From: Planctomycetota bacterium
GTDB lineage: Bacteria; Planctomycetota; UBA1135
Reading direction: 5' to 3'
Assembly: GCA_003501525.1 (NCBI GenBank)
Contig: DNPI01000076.1
Span: forward strand, 1-7,285
DNA length: 7,285 nucleotides
The notes below the pieces were generated by a model. That model did no database searches. It was given only the letters and a program-made list of their open reading frames with translations, and was not told where the DNA came from. The translations under genes and the position numbers were made by a program. Positions 1 to 5,765 of the stretch are shown here, piece by piece (the first letter of the stretch is position 1; the number at the start of each line of letters is the position of its first letter).

Positions 1-1174
1 CCCAAGACTGAATCAGAGCCCCTACCAAATAAGTGGATCCCGTTACAAGAACGACATCAGGACCTTCGGGAATAGCGAAATGCGGTAATACGTTAGCACC
101 AAAAAGAGGGGCTATTGTATTCGGATTTGCTGATCGCGGATGATTCCCTGCAGGAGCGCAGAACCAGCTTTCCCCGGGAAGAGGCCCGCCGAGAGCCTCG
201 GCTATTCCCTTGGCATCTTTATCGTCCCGAAGACCCAAAACGACTCCTCGTTCTTTCTCTGCAAAAACTCTCCGAAAGGTCTCTAAAACTTGCACGAGGG
301 AACTTACAGAATGTGCGTTATCAAACACAACTTTTCGTGTCTTGTTAATCACCCGAATATCCCACCGGCCCAGCAAATCAAAAGCTTCCGGAGGCAAAGC
401 CACGAACTCTCGAGCTAATGAATTTCCTATTACAGGTATAGATTCTAAAACCGAATAAGCTAACCGCCAATTTTCACGAGCCGGTGGATGAGGAAAAAAG
501 TCTCCTCCCATTACCCTCGGTGAGCGTAAATTTTCCGCGACCGAATCAAGTACAACTAAGGCCTCCGGAGGGATACCTGCTCCAGCCCAATGCTCCCCAC
601 CCGGCTTAAATATCCCCGCTTTCTCAGCTGCAATTTTGGCGAGGCCCGGCCCAAGTACCTCTTCATGCTCCCGCTCTACAGAAGTAACTACCGAAACAAG
701 CGGTTGCACAACATTGGTCGAGTCGAACCGGCCCCCTAAACCCACTTCAATTACCCAAAAATCCACTTTCTCTCTGGCAAACACCAAAAAAGCTGTGGCC
801 GTCAACAAATCAAAAAATGTCTCCTCCCCCAAAGACGCCTCAAGAACATCTTGGAGGGCGGACGCGAGAACGTCGTCGCTTACCCACTTGCCGTCGACTT
901 GCATTCTTTCTCTCCAATCCACAAGGTGAGGGCTCGTATAAAGCCCTGTGCGGAACCCTGAAGCACGCAAACCCCTTTCTATATAGTGACATACGGTCCC
1001 TTTTCCTTTAGATCCTCCTACGTGAAGCACCTTGGCTCGCTCGTGCGGAGAACCGAGAGCTTTCAATAAGGACTGAATGGCACTCAAACTAAAGCGGGCG
1101 GCACGTGGTCGCTCACACTGCTCATAGTCAGTTCTCTTAACTATTTCCTGCCAAAGCGTCGCGAGGTCGCTCAT
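1..1174 (-). CDS. folC: Folylpolyglutamate synthase / dihydrofolate synthase, 3' end cut by window edge
   Basis: This cytoplasmic Mur-ligase-family enzyme adds glutamate to dihydropteroate and to folates, using ATP. The frame is open from an ATG at 1174 to the left edge, giving 391 codons; the family is usually about 420-440 residues, so perhaps 20-50 residues are missing. Visible motifs, in order, are the P-loop GGSKGKGT (53-60), YTSPHL (79-84), the family signature VIEVGLGGRFDSTNV (141-155), KIAAEKAGIFKPG (180-192) with the carbamylated-lysine region upstream, LLGRWDI (267-273) at the domain junction, VVFDNAHS (282-289) in the C-terminal domain, and VLVTGSTYLVG (375-385) near the end. The P-loop has Lys where most bacterial FolC have Asn (GTNGKGS), and the usual LDHT and DGAHN motifs read REHE and DNAHS, so this is a diverged copy. 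An in-frame TAG lies 9 bases upstream of the ATG, which fixes the start; no clear Shine-Dalgarno is seen. It diverges from the Nudix gene. Confidence 0.93.
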   Translation of the reverse strand, partial: MSDLATLWQEIVKRTDYEQCERPRAARFSLSAIQSLLKALGSPHERAKVLHVGGSKGKGTVCHYIERGLRASGFRTGLYTSPHLVDWRERMQVDGKWVSDDVLASALQDVLEASLGEETFFDLLTATAFLVFAREKVDFWVIEVGLGGRFDSTNVVQPLVSVVTSVEREHEEVLGPGLAKIAAEKAGIFKPGGEHWAGAGIPPEALVVLDSVAENLRSPRVMGGDFFPHPPARENWRLAYSVLESIPVIGNSLAREFVALPPEAFDLLGRWDIRVINKTRKVVFDNAHSVSSLVQVLETFRRVFAEKERGVVLGLRDDKDAKGIAEALGGPLPGESWFCAPAGNHPRSANPNTIAPLFGANVLPHFAIPEGPDVVLVTGSTYLVGALIQSW

Positions 1175-1200
1175 CAGGGTAGTCTAGACCGGAGCTCAAC
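1175..1200. promoter_or_regulatory. 26-base divergent gap between folC and the Nudix gene
   Basis: Only 26 bases separate the two start codons, so promoters for both genes must lie largely inside the opposite gene's coding sequence. The gap holds an 8-base perfect palindrome, GTCTAGAC at 1182-1189, and a GGAG at 1191-1194 that works as the Nudix Shine-Dalgarno. I cannot point to convincing -10 and -35 boxes. The palindrome is short enough to be chance, so an operator role is only a suggestion. Confidence 0.35.
1191..1194 (+). promoter_or_regulatory. Shine-Dalgarno of the Nudix gene
   Basis: GGAG sits six bases before the ATG at 1201, a normal spacing. It supports that ATG as the true start of the Nudix-fold protein. 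Confidence 0.6.
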
Positions 1201-1656
1201 ATGACGAATCCATTCCAACCAGCAGAACTAGGAGACGGAGGGATTCGCCATGAGGTCAACGTCTTCGTCTTCCGATGGCAAGGCACCCAACCTGAATACC
1301 TTCTCGTCAAACCAAAGCCCCAACACGAAGGGATATGGCGTCCAGTGATTGAGCCAATTTTCCTTAACGAAGATTTCAGCCAAGCCGCTCTACGGGGCGT
1401 ACGGGAAGAAACAGGTTTAAAAGACACTCCAGATTTAGTCTCACCGCGAGGAGCTGGCATTGAGGACATTGGCGATATTCGATTGGTCGGATGGCCTTTT
1501 GGCTATTTCCACGGAAAACGCAAATCTGGACCCAACCCTCGACCGTCTATAGCCGATTGCGCATGGGCCTCGTTTGAACAGGCCTTACTTGCTCTCGAGA
1601 GCAATATTTATCGGCAAAACCTACTACGGATTCACGACAGCTTGAGCGCTGCCTAA
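1201..1656 (+). CDS. Nudix-fold protein with degenerate Nudix box
   Basis: This 151-residue protein is the size of a single Nudix domain. Nudix enzymes hydrolyse nucleoside diphosphates linked to another group (for example dihydroneopterin triphosphate, dATP or diadenosine polyphosphates) and are cytoplasmic. The start of the fold is clear at residues 16-40 (RHEVNVFVFRW...YLLVKPKP), followed by the WRPV strand (46-49) seen in NudB/MutT-like proteins. The Nudix box should read Gx5Ex7REUxEExGU. Here it reads E51-x5-E57-x7-R65-G66-V67-R68-E69-E70-T71-G72-L73. Spacing is perfect, but the leading Gly is Glu and the first Glu of REUxEE, which helps bind metal or acts in catalysis, is Gly. Activity may therefore be lost or altered. 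A GGAG precedes the ATG. Its stop codon overlaps that of lpxD. FolC and NudB-type Nudix enzymes both serve folate synthesis, so a folate link is possible but unproven. The substrate cannot be read from the sequence. Confidence 0.83.
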   Translation: MTNPFQPAELGDGGIRHEVNVFVFRWQGTQPEYLLVKPKPQHEGIWRPVIEPIFLNEDFSQAALRGVREETGLKDTPDLVSPRGAGIEDIGDIRLVGWPFGYFHGKRKSGPNPRPSIADCAWASFEQALLALESNIYRQNLLRIHDSLSAA

Positions 1657-2687
1657 CGAGAAGCGGTCTCCTTCTTACGAGCCATTCGCCGGAGTAGGGC
1701 TTTTCCTCTTTGGTCAAGATGAAAATCAGTCGCAGGGTGACCGCCAACAATCTCGCCCGCCGCCACATCCGACAAAACAGCAGACCCACCTGCAACTTTA
1801 GCTCCAGCACCAATGCGAACATGGCCCCCTGAGCCAGACTTCCCTCCAAAGACAGCGCCATCCTCCACTTCGGTTGAACCTCCTAAGCCGACTTGACCAC
1901 AAAGCACAACCCAGCGGCCCAAAATGCAATTGTGCCCAACCTGCACTTGGTTATCGAGAATACACCCTTCTCCAATAACCGTAGCGTTAAAAGTTCCCCT
2001 ATCAATCGTACACCCTGCACCGATATCCACATGATCGCCAATTACAAGTCCACCAAGATGAGCAATCTTTCTGTGCCCTTCTCCATCCCAATGGAAGCCA
2101 AAGCCATCAGAGCCCAAAACGCTTCCTGCATGAATCGTACACCCTTTACCTAAAGTCACATTCGGGTAAAGGACTACCCCAGCATGCAGGTGACAATCCG
2201 GACCAATAGCACTGCCTTCACCTACAATCACACCTGATTCAAGTATCACACCGGCTTCAACCGCAGCACCATCTCCAACAACTACATTGGGCCCGACACT
2301 CGCACTGGGATTGATATTCGCACTCCCCTCAATATGTGCTGCTGGATGAATCCCTGGCAACCTCTTCGGCCGATTCTCAAAATGAGCCGATAACACCACC
2401 ACAGCAAGCATTGGGTCTGAGACCCTTAAGCAAGGTCGGCCTTCGCTCGGGAAATCAGGAGTAAGGAGAAAAATCCCAGCCTCAGATTCAGCAATCGCCT
2501 TAGGGCTAGGGACAATGGTCCGGCCACCTAAATCAGGCTCAGAGCGAACGAAAGCTATATCACTTGATTTAGCTGAAGCAATATTCGCAATACCAGTAAT
2601 GAATTCTGGAACCTCTCCCTCAAGGGAGCCTCCCACCATTTCTGCTGCCTGAGCAGAAGAGAGTCGGTTCGATTGTGCGGACACCAT
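1653..2687 (-). CDS. lpxD: UDP-3-O-acylglucosamine N-acyltransferase (lipid A synthesis)
   Basis: LpxD transfers a second acyl chain from acyl-ACP to the amine of UDP-3-O-acylglucosamine, the third step of lipid A synthesis, in the cytoplasm. The 344 residues match the usual family length of about 340. Residues 1-105 form the uridine-binding N-terminal domain. Residues 112-305 are the left-handed beta-helix with repeating hexapeptides (for example VGPNVVVGDGAAVEAGVILE). Diagnostic motifs are GSDGFGF (192-198), TIDRG (227-231), DNQVQVGHN (245-253) with the expected catalytic His252, and GHPATDF (316-322), corresponding to the family's SGIPAQ turn. A basic C-terminal helix follows. The ATG at 2687 is followed directly by an in-frame GTG, so the start could shift by one codon. 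The exchanger gene stops 11 bases upstream on the same strand, suggesting co-transcription. No fabZ, lpxA or lpxC neighbours it here, unlike the well-known proteobacterial cluster. Confidence 0.96.
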   Translation of the reverse strand: MVSAQSNRLSSAQAAEMVGGSLEGEVPEFITGIANIASAKSSDIAFVRSEPDLGGRTIVPSPKAIAESEAGIFLLTPDFPSEGRPCLRVSDPMLAVVVLSAHFENRPKRLPGIHPAAHIEGSANINPSASVGPNVVVGDGAAVEAGVILESGVIVGEGSAIGPDCHLHAGVVLYPNVTLGKGCTIHAGSVLGSDGFGFHWDGEGHRKIAHLGGLVIGDHVDIGAGCTIDRGTFNATVIGEGCILDNQVQVGHNCILGRWVVLCGQVGLGGSTEVEDGAVFGGKSGSGGHVRIGAGAKVAGGSAVLSDVAAGEIVGGHPATDFHLDQRGKALLRRMARKKETASR

Positions 2688-2698
2688 AAAGGCCCAGC

Positions 2699-3652
2699 CT
2701 AACCGCTCAGAACCTGGTTCGCTGAATAGAAATAAGCCAAAAGAAGAATCGCTCCCGTTGCCCGAGAAAGTGCAGCTTGGGGGAATCGAAGTACTAGGGG
2801 CACTACAACTAAAGCCAAAGCCGCTCCAGCATTCACGGCAAGAGGACCGCTCACAGCACTAGAGTCGGGTGTTGCGCCAGAGACTGCTACAAGGCCACCG
2901 ACAAGAAGAAGGTTGAAAAGATTGGACCCTAAAATATTGCCATAAACGGCTTCGGGATGACCTTTTCGCATAACTTGCCAACAAGTAAATAATTCAGGGG
3001 AAGAAGTCCCTACAGCTGCAATAAAAAAGCCCGCGAATCCTTCGGTCCATCCAATGCGAGCTGCGAGTTGCAACGAGCCATCCAGGAAAAAACCCGATGC
3101 AAAAGCAAGCAGGGCGAACCCCCCAAGAGTCTGAAATAAAGCAAAGCTCAATGGATGAAAGTTCTGCGAAACCACGCTCTCCTTATCACCCGCTCTGAAC
3201 AACATGAAAATAGCCGCGGCATACAAAAATATCAGACAAATTCCCATGGCACGTAAGCTAGGCCAAACAAGAGCCTCCGGATTCCTAAATGCTTGGCTCG
3301 CAATAAAGCTGCCAAGCAAAAGCAGAGAAAGCAAACCCCAACGTCCACCACCTCGACAAATATTTGAATCTCCGAGCAAAAGCAGCAAAAGGCCTAAAAC
3401 GATTCCAACATTAAAGCCATTTGATCCCATCACAGTTGCAAGCGCGAACTGCGGATAACCTGGCAAGCTACCCAGGACAACAAAAAGCTCTGGCAATGAC
3501 GTTCCCAAAGCCAGAAGGAGGATGCCAGCGACCCAAGCAGGCCATCCCCACTTCTCCGCAAGACGGAGCGCACCCCCGACAGCCCAATGGGAACCGAATA
3601 AAAGGCCTACGAGACCTAGGATGAAAACTAACAGGGGTTCAAGCAAAGGCAA
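2699..3652 (-). CDS. Na+/Ca2+ exchanger (CaCA) family membrane protein, YrbG-like
   Basis: This is a predicted inner-membrane cation antiporter of the CaCA superfamily, with about ten hydrophobic helices. The two inverted alpha repeats carry the ion-binding motifs. Numbered from the TTG start at 3652, repeat 1 has GTSLPEL (50-56) and GSNGFN (76-81), and repeat 2 has GTSSPEL (215-221) and GSNLFN (242-247). The acidic residues of both repeats are present. A charged loop (about 153-160) separates the halves. The first GSN motif has Gly where Ile is common. The start is uncertain. The frame is open to a GTG at 3706 (335 residues), but that would overlap the divergent C26 gene by 31 bases and add 18 residues with no family character. 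TTG codons at 3652 (317 residues) or 3646 fit better, because the first membrane helix begins right there and an AGGCGG lies four bases before the first of them. Ion specificity cannot be read. The gene is probably co-transcribed with lpxD, 11 bases downstream. Confidence 0.88.
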   Translation of the reverse strand: MPLLEPLLVFILGLVGLLFGSHWAVGGALRLAEKWGWPAWVAGILLLALGTSLPELFVVLGSLPGYPQFALATVMGSNGFNVGIVLGLLLLLLGDSNICRGGGRWGLLSLLLLGSFIASQAFRNPEALVWPSLRAMGICLIFLYAAAIFMLFRAGDKESVVSQNFHPLSFALFQTLGGFALLAFASGFFLDGSLQLAARIGWTEGFAGFFIAAVGTSSPELFTCWQVMRKGHPEAVYGNILGSNLFNLLLVGGLVAVSGATPDSSAVSGPLAVNAGAALALVVVPLVLRFPQAALSRATGAILLLAYFYSANQVLSG

Positions 3653-3657
3653 GGAAC

Positions 3658-3672
3658 CGCCTAGTATAGGCG
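3658..3672. repeat. Inverted repeat in the divergent exchanger/C26 control region
   Basis: CGCCTA (3658-3663) and TAGGCG (3667-3672) are exact reverse complements around a 3-base GTA centre. The site lies between the likely exchanger start (3652) and the C26 ATG (3676). Read on the minus strand it contains TATACT (3668 to 3663), a five-of-six match to a -10 box, although no good -35 is seen at the right distance. It also holds the AGGCGG that may serve as the exchanger's Shine-Dalgarno. It could be an operator for a dimeric regulator or simply a start-site hairpin; the sequence alone does not decide. Confidence 0.45.
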
Positions 3673-3688
3673 TGCATGGGCAATGCAC
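3672..3688. repeat. Second inverted repeat, spanning the C26 start codon
   Basis: GTGCAT (3672-3677) and ATGCAC (3683-3688) are exact reverse complements with a 5-base loop (GGGCA). The repeat shares one base with the preceding inverted repeat and its left arm contains the A and T of the C26 ATG at 3676. In mRNA it could fold into a small hairpin that hides the start codon; in DNA it could be half of a tandem operator. Either role is inference. Confidence 0.4.
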
Positions 3689-4407
3689 CTGCCAGCCAGC
3701 GGCCACTGATAGGAGTCACTGTGGAAGTTTTAGAACCCCCCGCTTACGAAGGGCGAAGGCGGTACCAACTCTTCACGGACTATCTCGAAAACTGCCTACG
3801 GCAGGCAGGGGGCATCGGTCTCTTGATTCCAGGTGACACACCCGTAAATGATGTGGACTCGGTGCTCAAAGTCCTTGACGGTATCCTTCTAACCGGAGGA
3901 GACGACATTGACTTGCAGCCTCTAGGAGGTCCAAACCCTCCAAAAACAAGCAAGCCAATTCCACTAGCCCAGCAAACCCTCAGCATCGCCCTTGTAGAGG
4001 CTGCACGCGAACAACGGATTCCGACACTAGGGATTTGCCTAGGGATGCAAATAATGGGAGTCGAATCCGGAGCACCACTCATTCAACATCTCGAAGAATC
4101 TGACAAGCACCAAGCAGGGATTGAGCATCGCGTCAATGCTGTATCTGGCACTAAGCTGGCAAGCCTATTGGGAGAAGAACCTGTAGAAATAAAATCCTTT
4201 CACCATCAGGCTCTCAAACACCCTGGGGAAACTCTGAAGGCAGCAGCATGGTCTGAGGATGGAGTGCTAGAGGGCGTCGAAAATCCAGACCACCCTTTCG
4301 CAATAGGCGTGCAATGGCATCCGGAAAGGAGTCCAAATTCAATTGCTACGCAAAAGATTTTTTCCAGTTTTGTGAGCGCTGCGCGTAATTACCGTGAGGG
4401 GAGATGA
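3676..4407 (+). CDS. Peptidase C26 family gamma-glutamyl hydrolase (PuuD-like class I amidotransferase fold)
   Basis: The 243 residues have the length and layout of the C26 family, cytoplasmic enzymes that cleave gamma-glutamyl amide bonds, for example gamma-glutamyl-GABA (PuuD) or folate polyglutamates. RPLIGVT (9-15) is the typical first strand, DGILLTGGDDID (68-79) the conserved glycine loop, PTLGICLGMQ (116-125) the nucleophile elbow with Cys121, SFHHQALK (174-181) the substrate-side histidines, and GVQWHPE (211-217) supplies catalytic His215 and Glu217. The full Cys-His-Glu triad is present. Two departures from PuuD-like proteins are seen: the elbow reads GICLG rather than GICRG, and the usual DRDxFE segment before the elbow helix is replaced by PLAQQTLSIA (96-105). 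The substrate may thus differ. The ATG at 3676 is chosen because the fold begins eight residues later. The stop overlaps the next start as ATGA, so translation is probably coupled. It is not carA: the CarA-specific N-terminal domain is absent. Confidence 0.88.
   Translation: MGNAPASQRPLIGVTVEVLEPPAYEGRRRYQLFTDYLENCLRQAGGIGLLIPGDTPVNDVDSVLKVLDGILLTGGDDIDLQPLGGPNPPKTSKPIPLAQQTLSIALVEAAREQRIPTLGICLGMQIMGVESGAPLIQHLEESDKHQAGIEHRVNAVSGTKLASLLGEEPVEIKSFHHQALKHPGETLKAAAWSEDGVLEGVENPDHPFAIGVQWHPERSPNSIATQKIFSSFVSAARNYREGR
4396..4403 (+). promoter_or_regulatory. Shine-Dalgarno of the 453-residue membrane protein gene
   Basis: GAGGGGAG directly precedes the ATG at 4404 and lies inside the last codons of the C26 gene. 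It is the strongest purine-rich ribosome site in the operon and supports that start, along with coupling across the ATGA overlap. Confidence 0.55.
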
Positions 4408-5765
4408 AAAAGGTACACAAGAGAGCTTCCCTGCGAGTTGAACAGGGTCTAACGCAGGCGGAACGAATCCGCATAGGATGGATGGGAGCCGTGCTCATAA
4501 TGGCAATTGTCCTATGGATTCGTTTGTTCACCGACCAGCAGCACCCCAAAGAAAGCAGAGCGCCTCAAGCCCCACAGGATGCTCTGGTCTCTCTCCCTCA
4601 ATTAAACACTGACGCTCTAGCGGAGATAAAAGATGCAACAGCAGCAGAAAGAGCCATTCTTGAGCCAGAGCCTTTCAGGGTTTTAGCTTTACATGCCCAA
4701 ACTCTGTTTCCCGACCACTTAGAAGCACTGGGAGAGCCGGCGATCCCTTTTGCTGATATAGAGGAGCAATCTCGGGCATTCCGGGGCAAGCCGGTGCGAC
4801 TACGAGGAGAGTTGATTGATGCGCGCGAAATCATTCGATATCCAAACAGCTCCCCTGAATACTGGTGCACCATACGTACAGAGAAAGGGGAACTTTTCTT
4901 TTTCGCCTCGCTTCGAGTCCCGAAAAATCTTTTCCTTTCTGAGAACTTTGTTCTCGCTGACGGACTCTATCTAAAAATTTATACGCAAATTCTCGATGGG
5001 GAACGGTTGACCGCTCCACTCGTTGTCGGCAAGGCATTAGCCCCTTCACGCAGAACAGCCGCACCCGCACGGCAGCTAAATCGCCACTTGCTCGCACAAG
5101 TCAAAGACGCTCATCACGGATCAGGTAGAAAGCTTTCTGACGGAACATGGGAGTGGGGAGAAGAGGCCAAACCGGATGAAGAAGCGGTTTGGCATATGCT
5201 GAACGTCGCAAGGGAAATCGAAACGAACCCTGCCCTGCTGGAATCCGAATTTAAAGATGCCCAAGAAATTGATATCGGGCTTTTGAAAGAGATTGCCAAA
5301 CGCCCGCCCCTCTTTAGAGGTCAGCCATTTGTCCTTCACGGTAGAGTCCTGAAAGCGCGATTCCATCGAAAAGGAGAAAACCCATTAAGAATGGCTTTTG
5401 TTGGAGATGGTTTCTTGGGAAGCACCGATCTCGGGCGAAACCCCCTCCATCTTTTCTCAACAGAAAATTTCCCCCTCGACATCGAAGGCCCCAGAGAACT
5501 TTTGGCTTGGTTCCTTGAGCTAGAGGCGTGGGAAGATGGCGATGGCGATTTGCGGCTGGGGCCTGTTTTCGTCGTAGCTGGCGAAAGAGATATAGACTTT
5601 CAAACTCCTGCTTTTGTAGGGCAGATTGTGATCTCTTTTCTCGGGATTGCCATTGTCCTCGCTGGCGTAATCGCCTGGCTCGCGCGACGAGACAAGCTGC
5701 GTTCGGAATTGGCAGCTAGAAGGCTGCTCGAACGACGACAAAAACGCCGCGGAAATATCACATGA
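4404..5765 (+). CDS. Uncharacterised two-helix membrane protein with internally duplicated outer domain
   Basis: I do not recognise a named family. The 453 residues show a short basic N-terminus, a membrane helix at about 25-42, a large hydrophilic region (43-403), a second helix at about 404-426 and a highly basic tail (427-450). By the positive-inside rule both ends are cytoplasmic and the large middle is periplasmic. The middle holds two similar units. In each, a helical segment (about 86-123 and 260-300) leads into a beta-rich stretch that opens alike: AFRGKPVRLRGELIDAR (125-141) and LFRGQPFVLHGRVLKAR (303-319). Each stretch continues to a hydrophobic strand, APLVVGKAL (204-212) and LGPVFVVAGERD (385-396). 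The period is about 178 residues. The strand pattern suggests small OB-like barrels, which is inference. The gene is coupled by ATGA overlaps to the C26 gene before it and aroB after it, and has a GAGGGGAG ribosome site. Possible roles include envelope assembly or scaffolding; nothing indicates an enzyme. Confidence 0.85.
   Translation: MKKVHKRASLRVEQGLTQAERIRIGWMGAVLIMAIVLWIRLFTDQQHPKESRAPQAPQDALVSLPQLNTDALAEIKDATAAERAILEPEPFRVLALHAQTLFPDHLEALGEPAIPFADIEEQSRAFRGKPVRLRGELIDAREIIRYPNSSPEYWCTIRTEKGELFFFASLRVPKNLFLSENFVLADGLYLKIYTQILDGERLTAPLVVGKALAPSRRTAAPARQLNRHLLAQVKDAHHGSGRKLSDGTWEWGEEAKPDEEAVWHMLNVAREIETNPALLESEFKDAQEIDIGLLKEIAKRPPLFRGQPFVLHGRVLKARFHRKGENPLRMAFVGDGFLGSTDLGRNPLHLFSTENFPLDIEGPRELLAWFLELEAWEDGDGDLRLGPVFVVAGERDIDFQTPAFVGQIVISFLGIAIVLAGVIAWLARRDKLRSELAARRLLERRQKRRGNIT

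Noticed and set aside
115..1011. Several plus-strand open frames of 64-97 codons
   Set aside because: They lie antisense to folC, overlap each other in different frames and have low-complexity Ser/Thr/Arg-rich content; the folC motifs explain the region.
3638..3667. Plus-strand promoter TTCAAG / TAGTAT with 18-base spacing ahead of the C26 gene
   Set aside because: The boxes match the consensus poorly and transcription would begin about two bases before the ATG; leaderless transcription is possible but unsupported.
3676..4407. The C26 gene as carA, partner of the downstream carB
   Set aside because: It shares the class I amidotransferase fold and a GICLGMQ elbow, but it is only 243 residues, lacks the CarA N-terminal domain and matches the gamma-glutamyl hydrolase layout (RPLIGVT start, LTGGDDID loop, SFHHQ).
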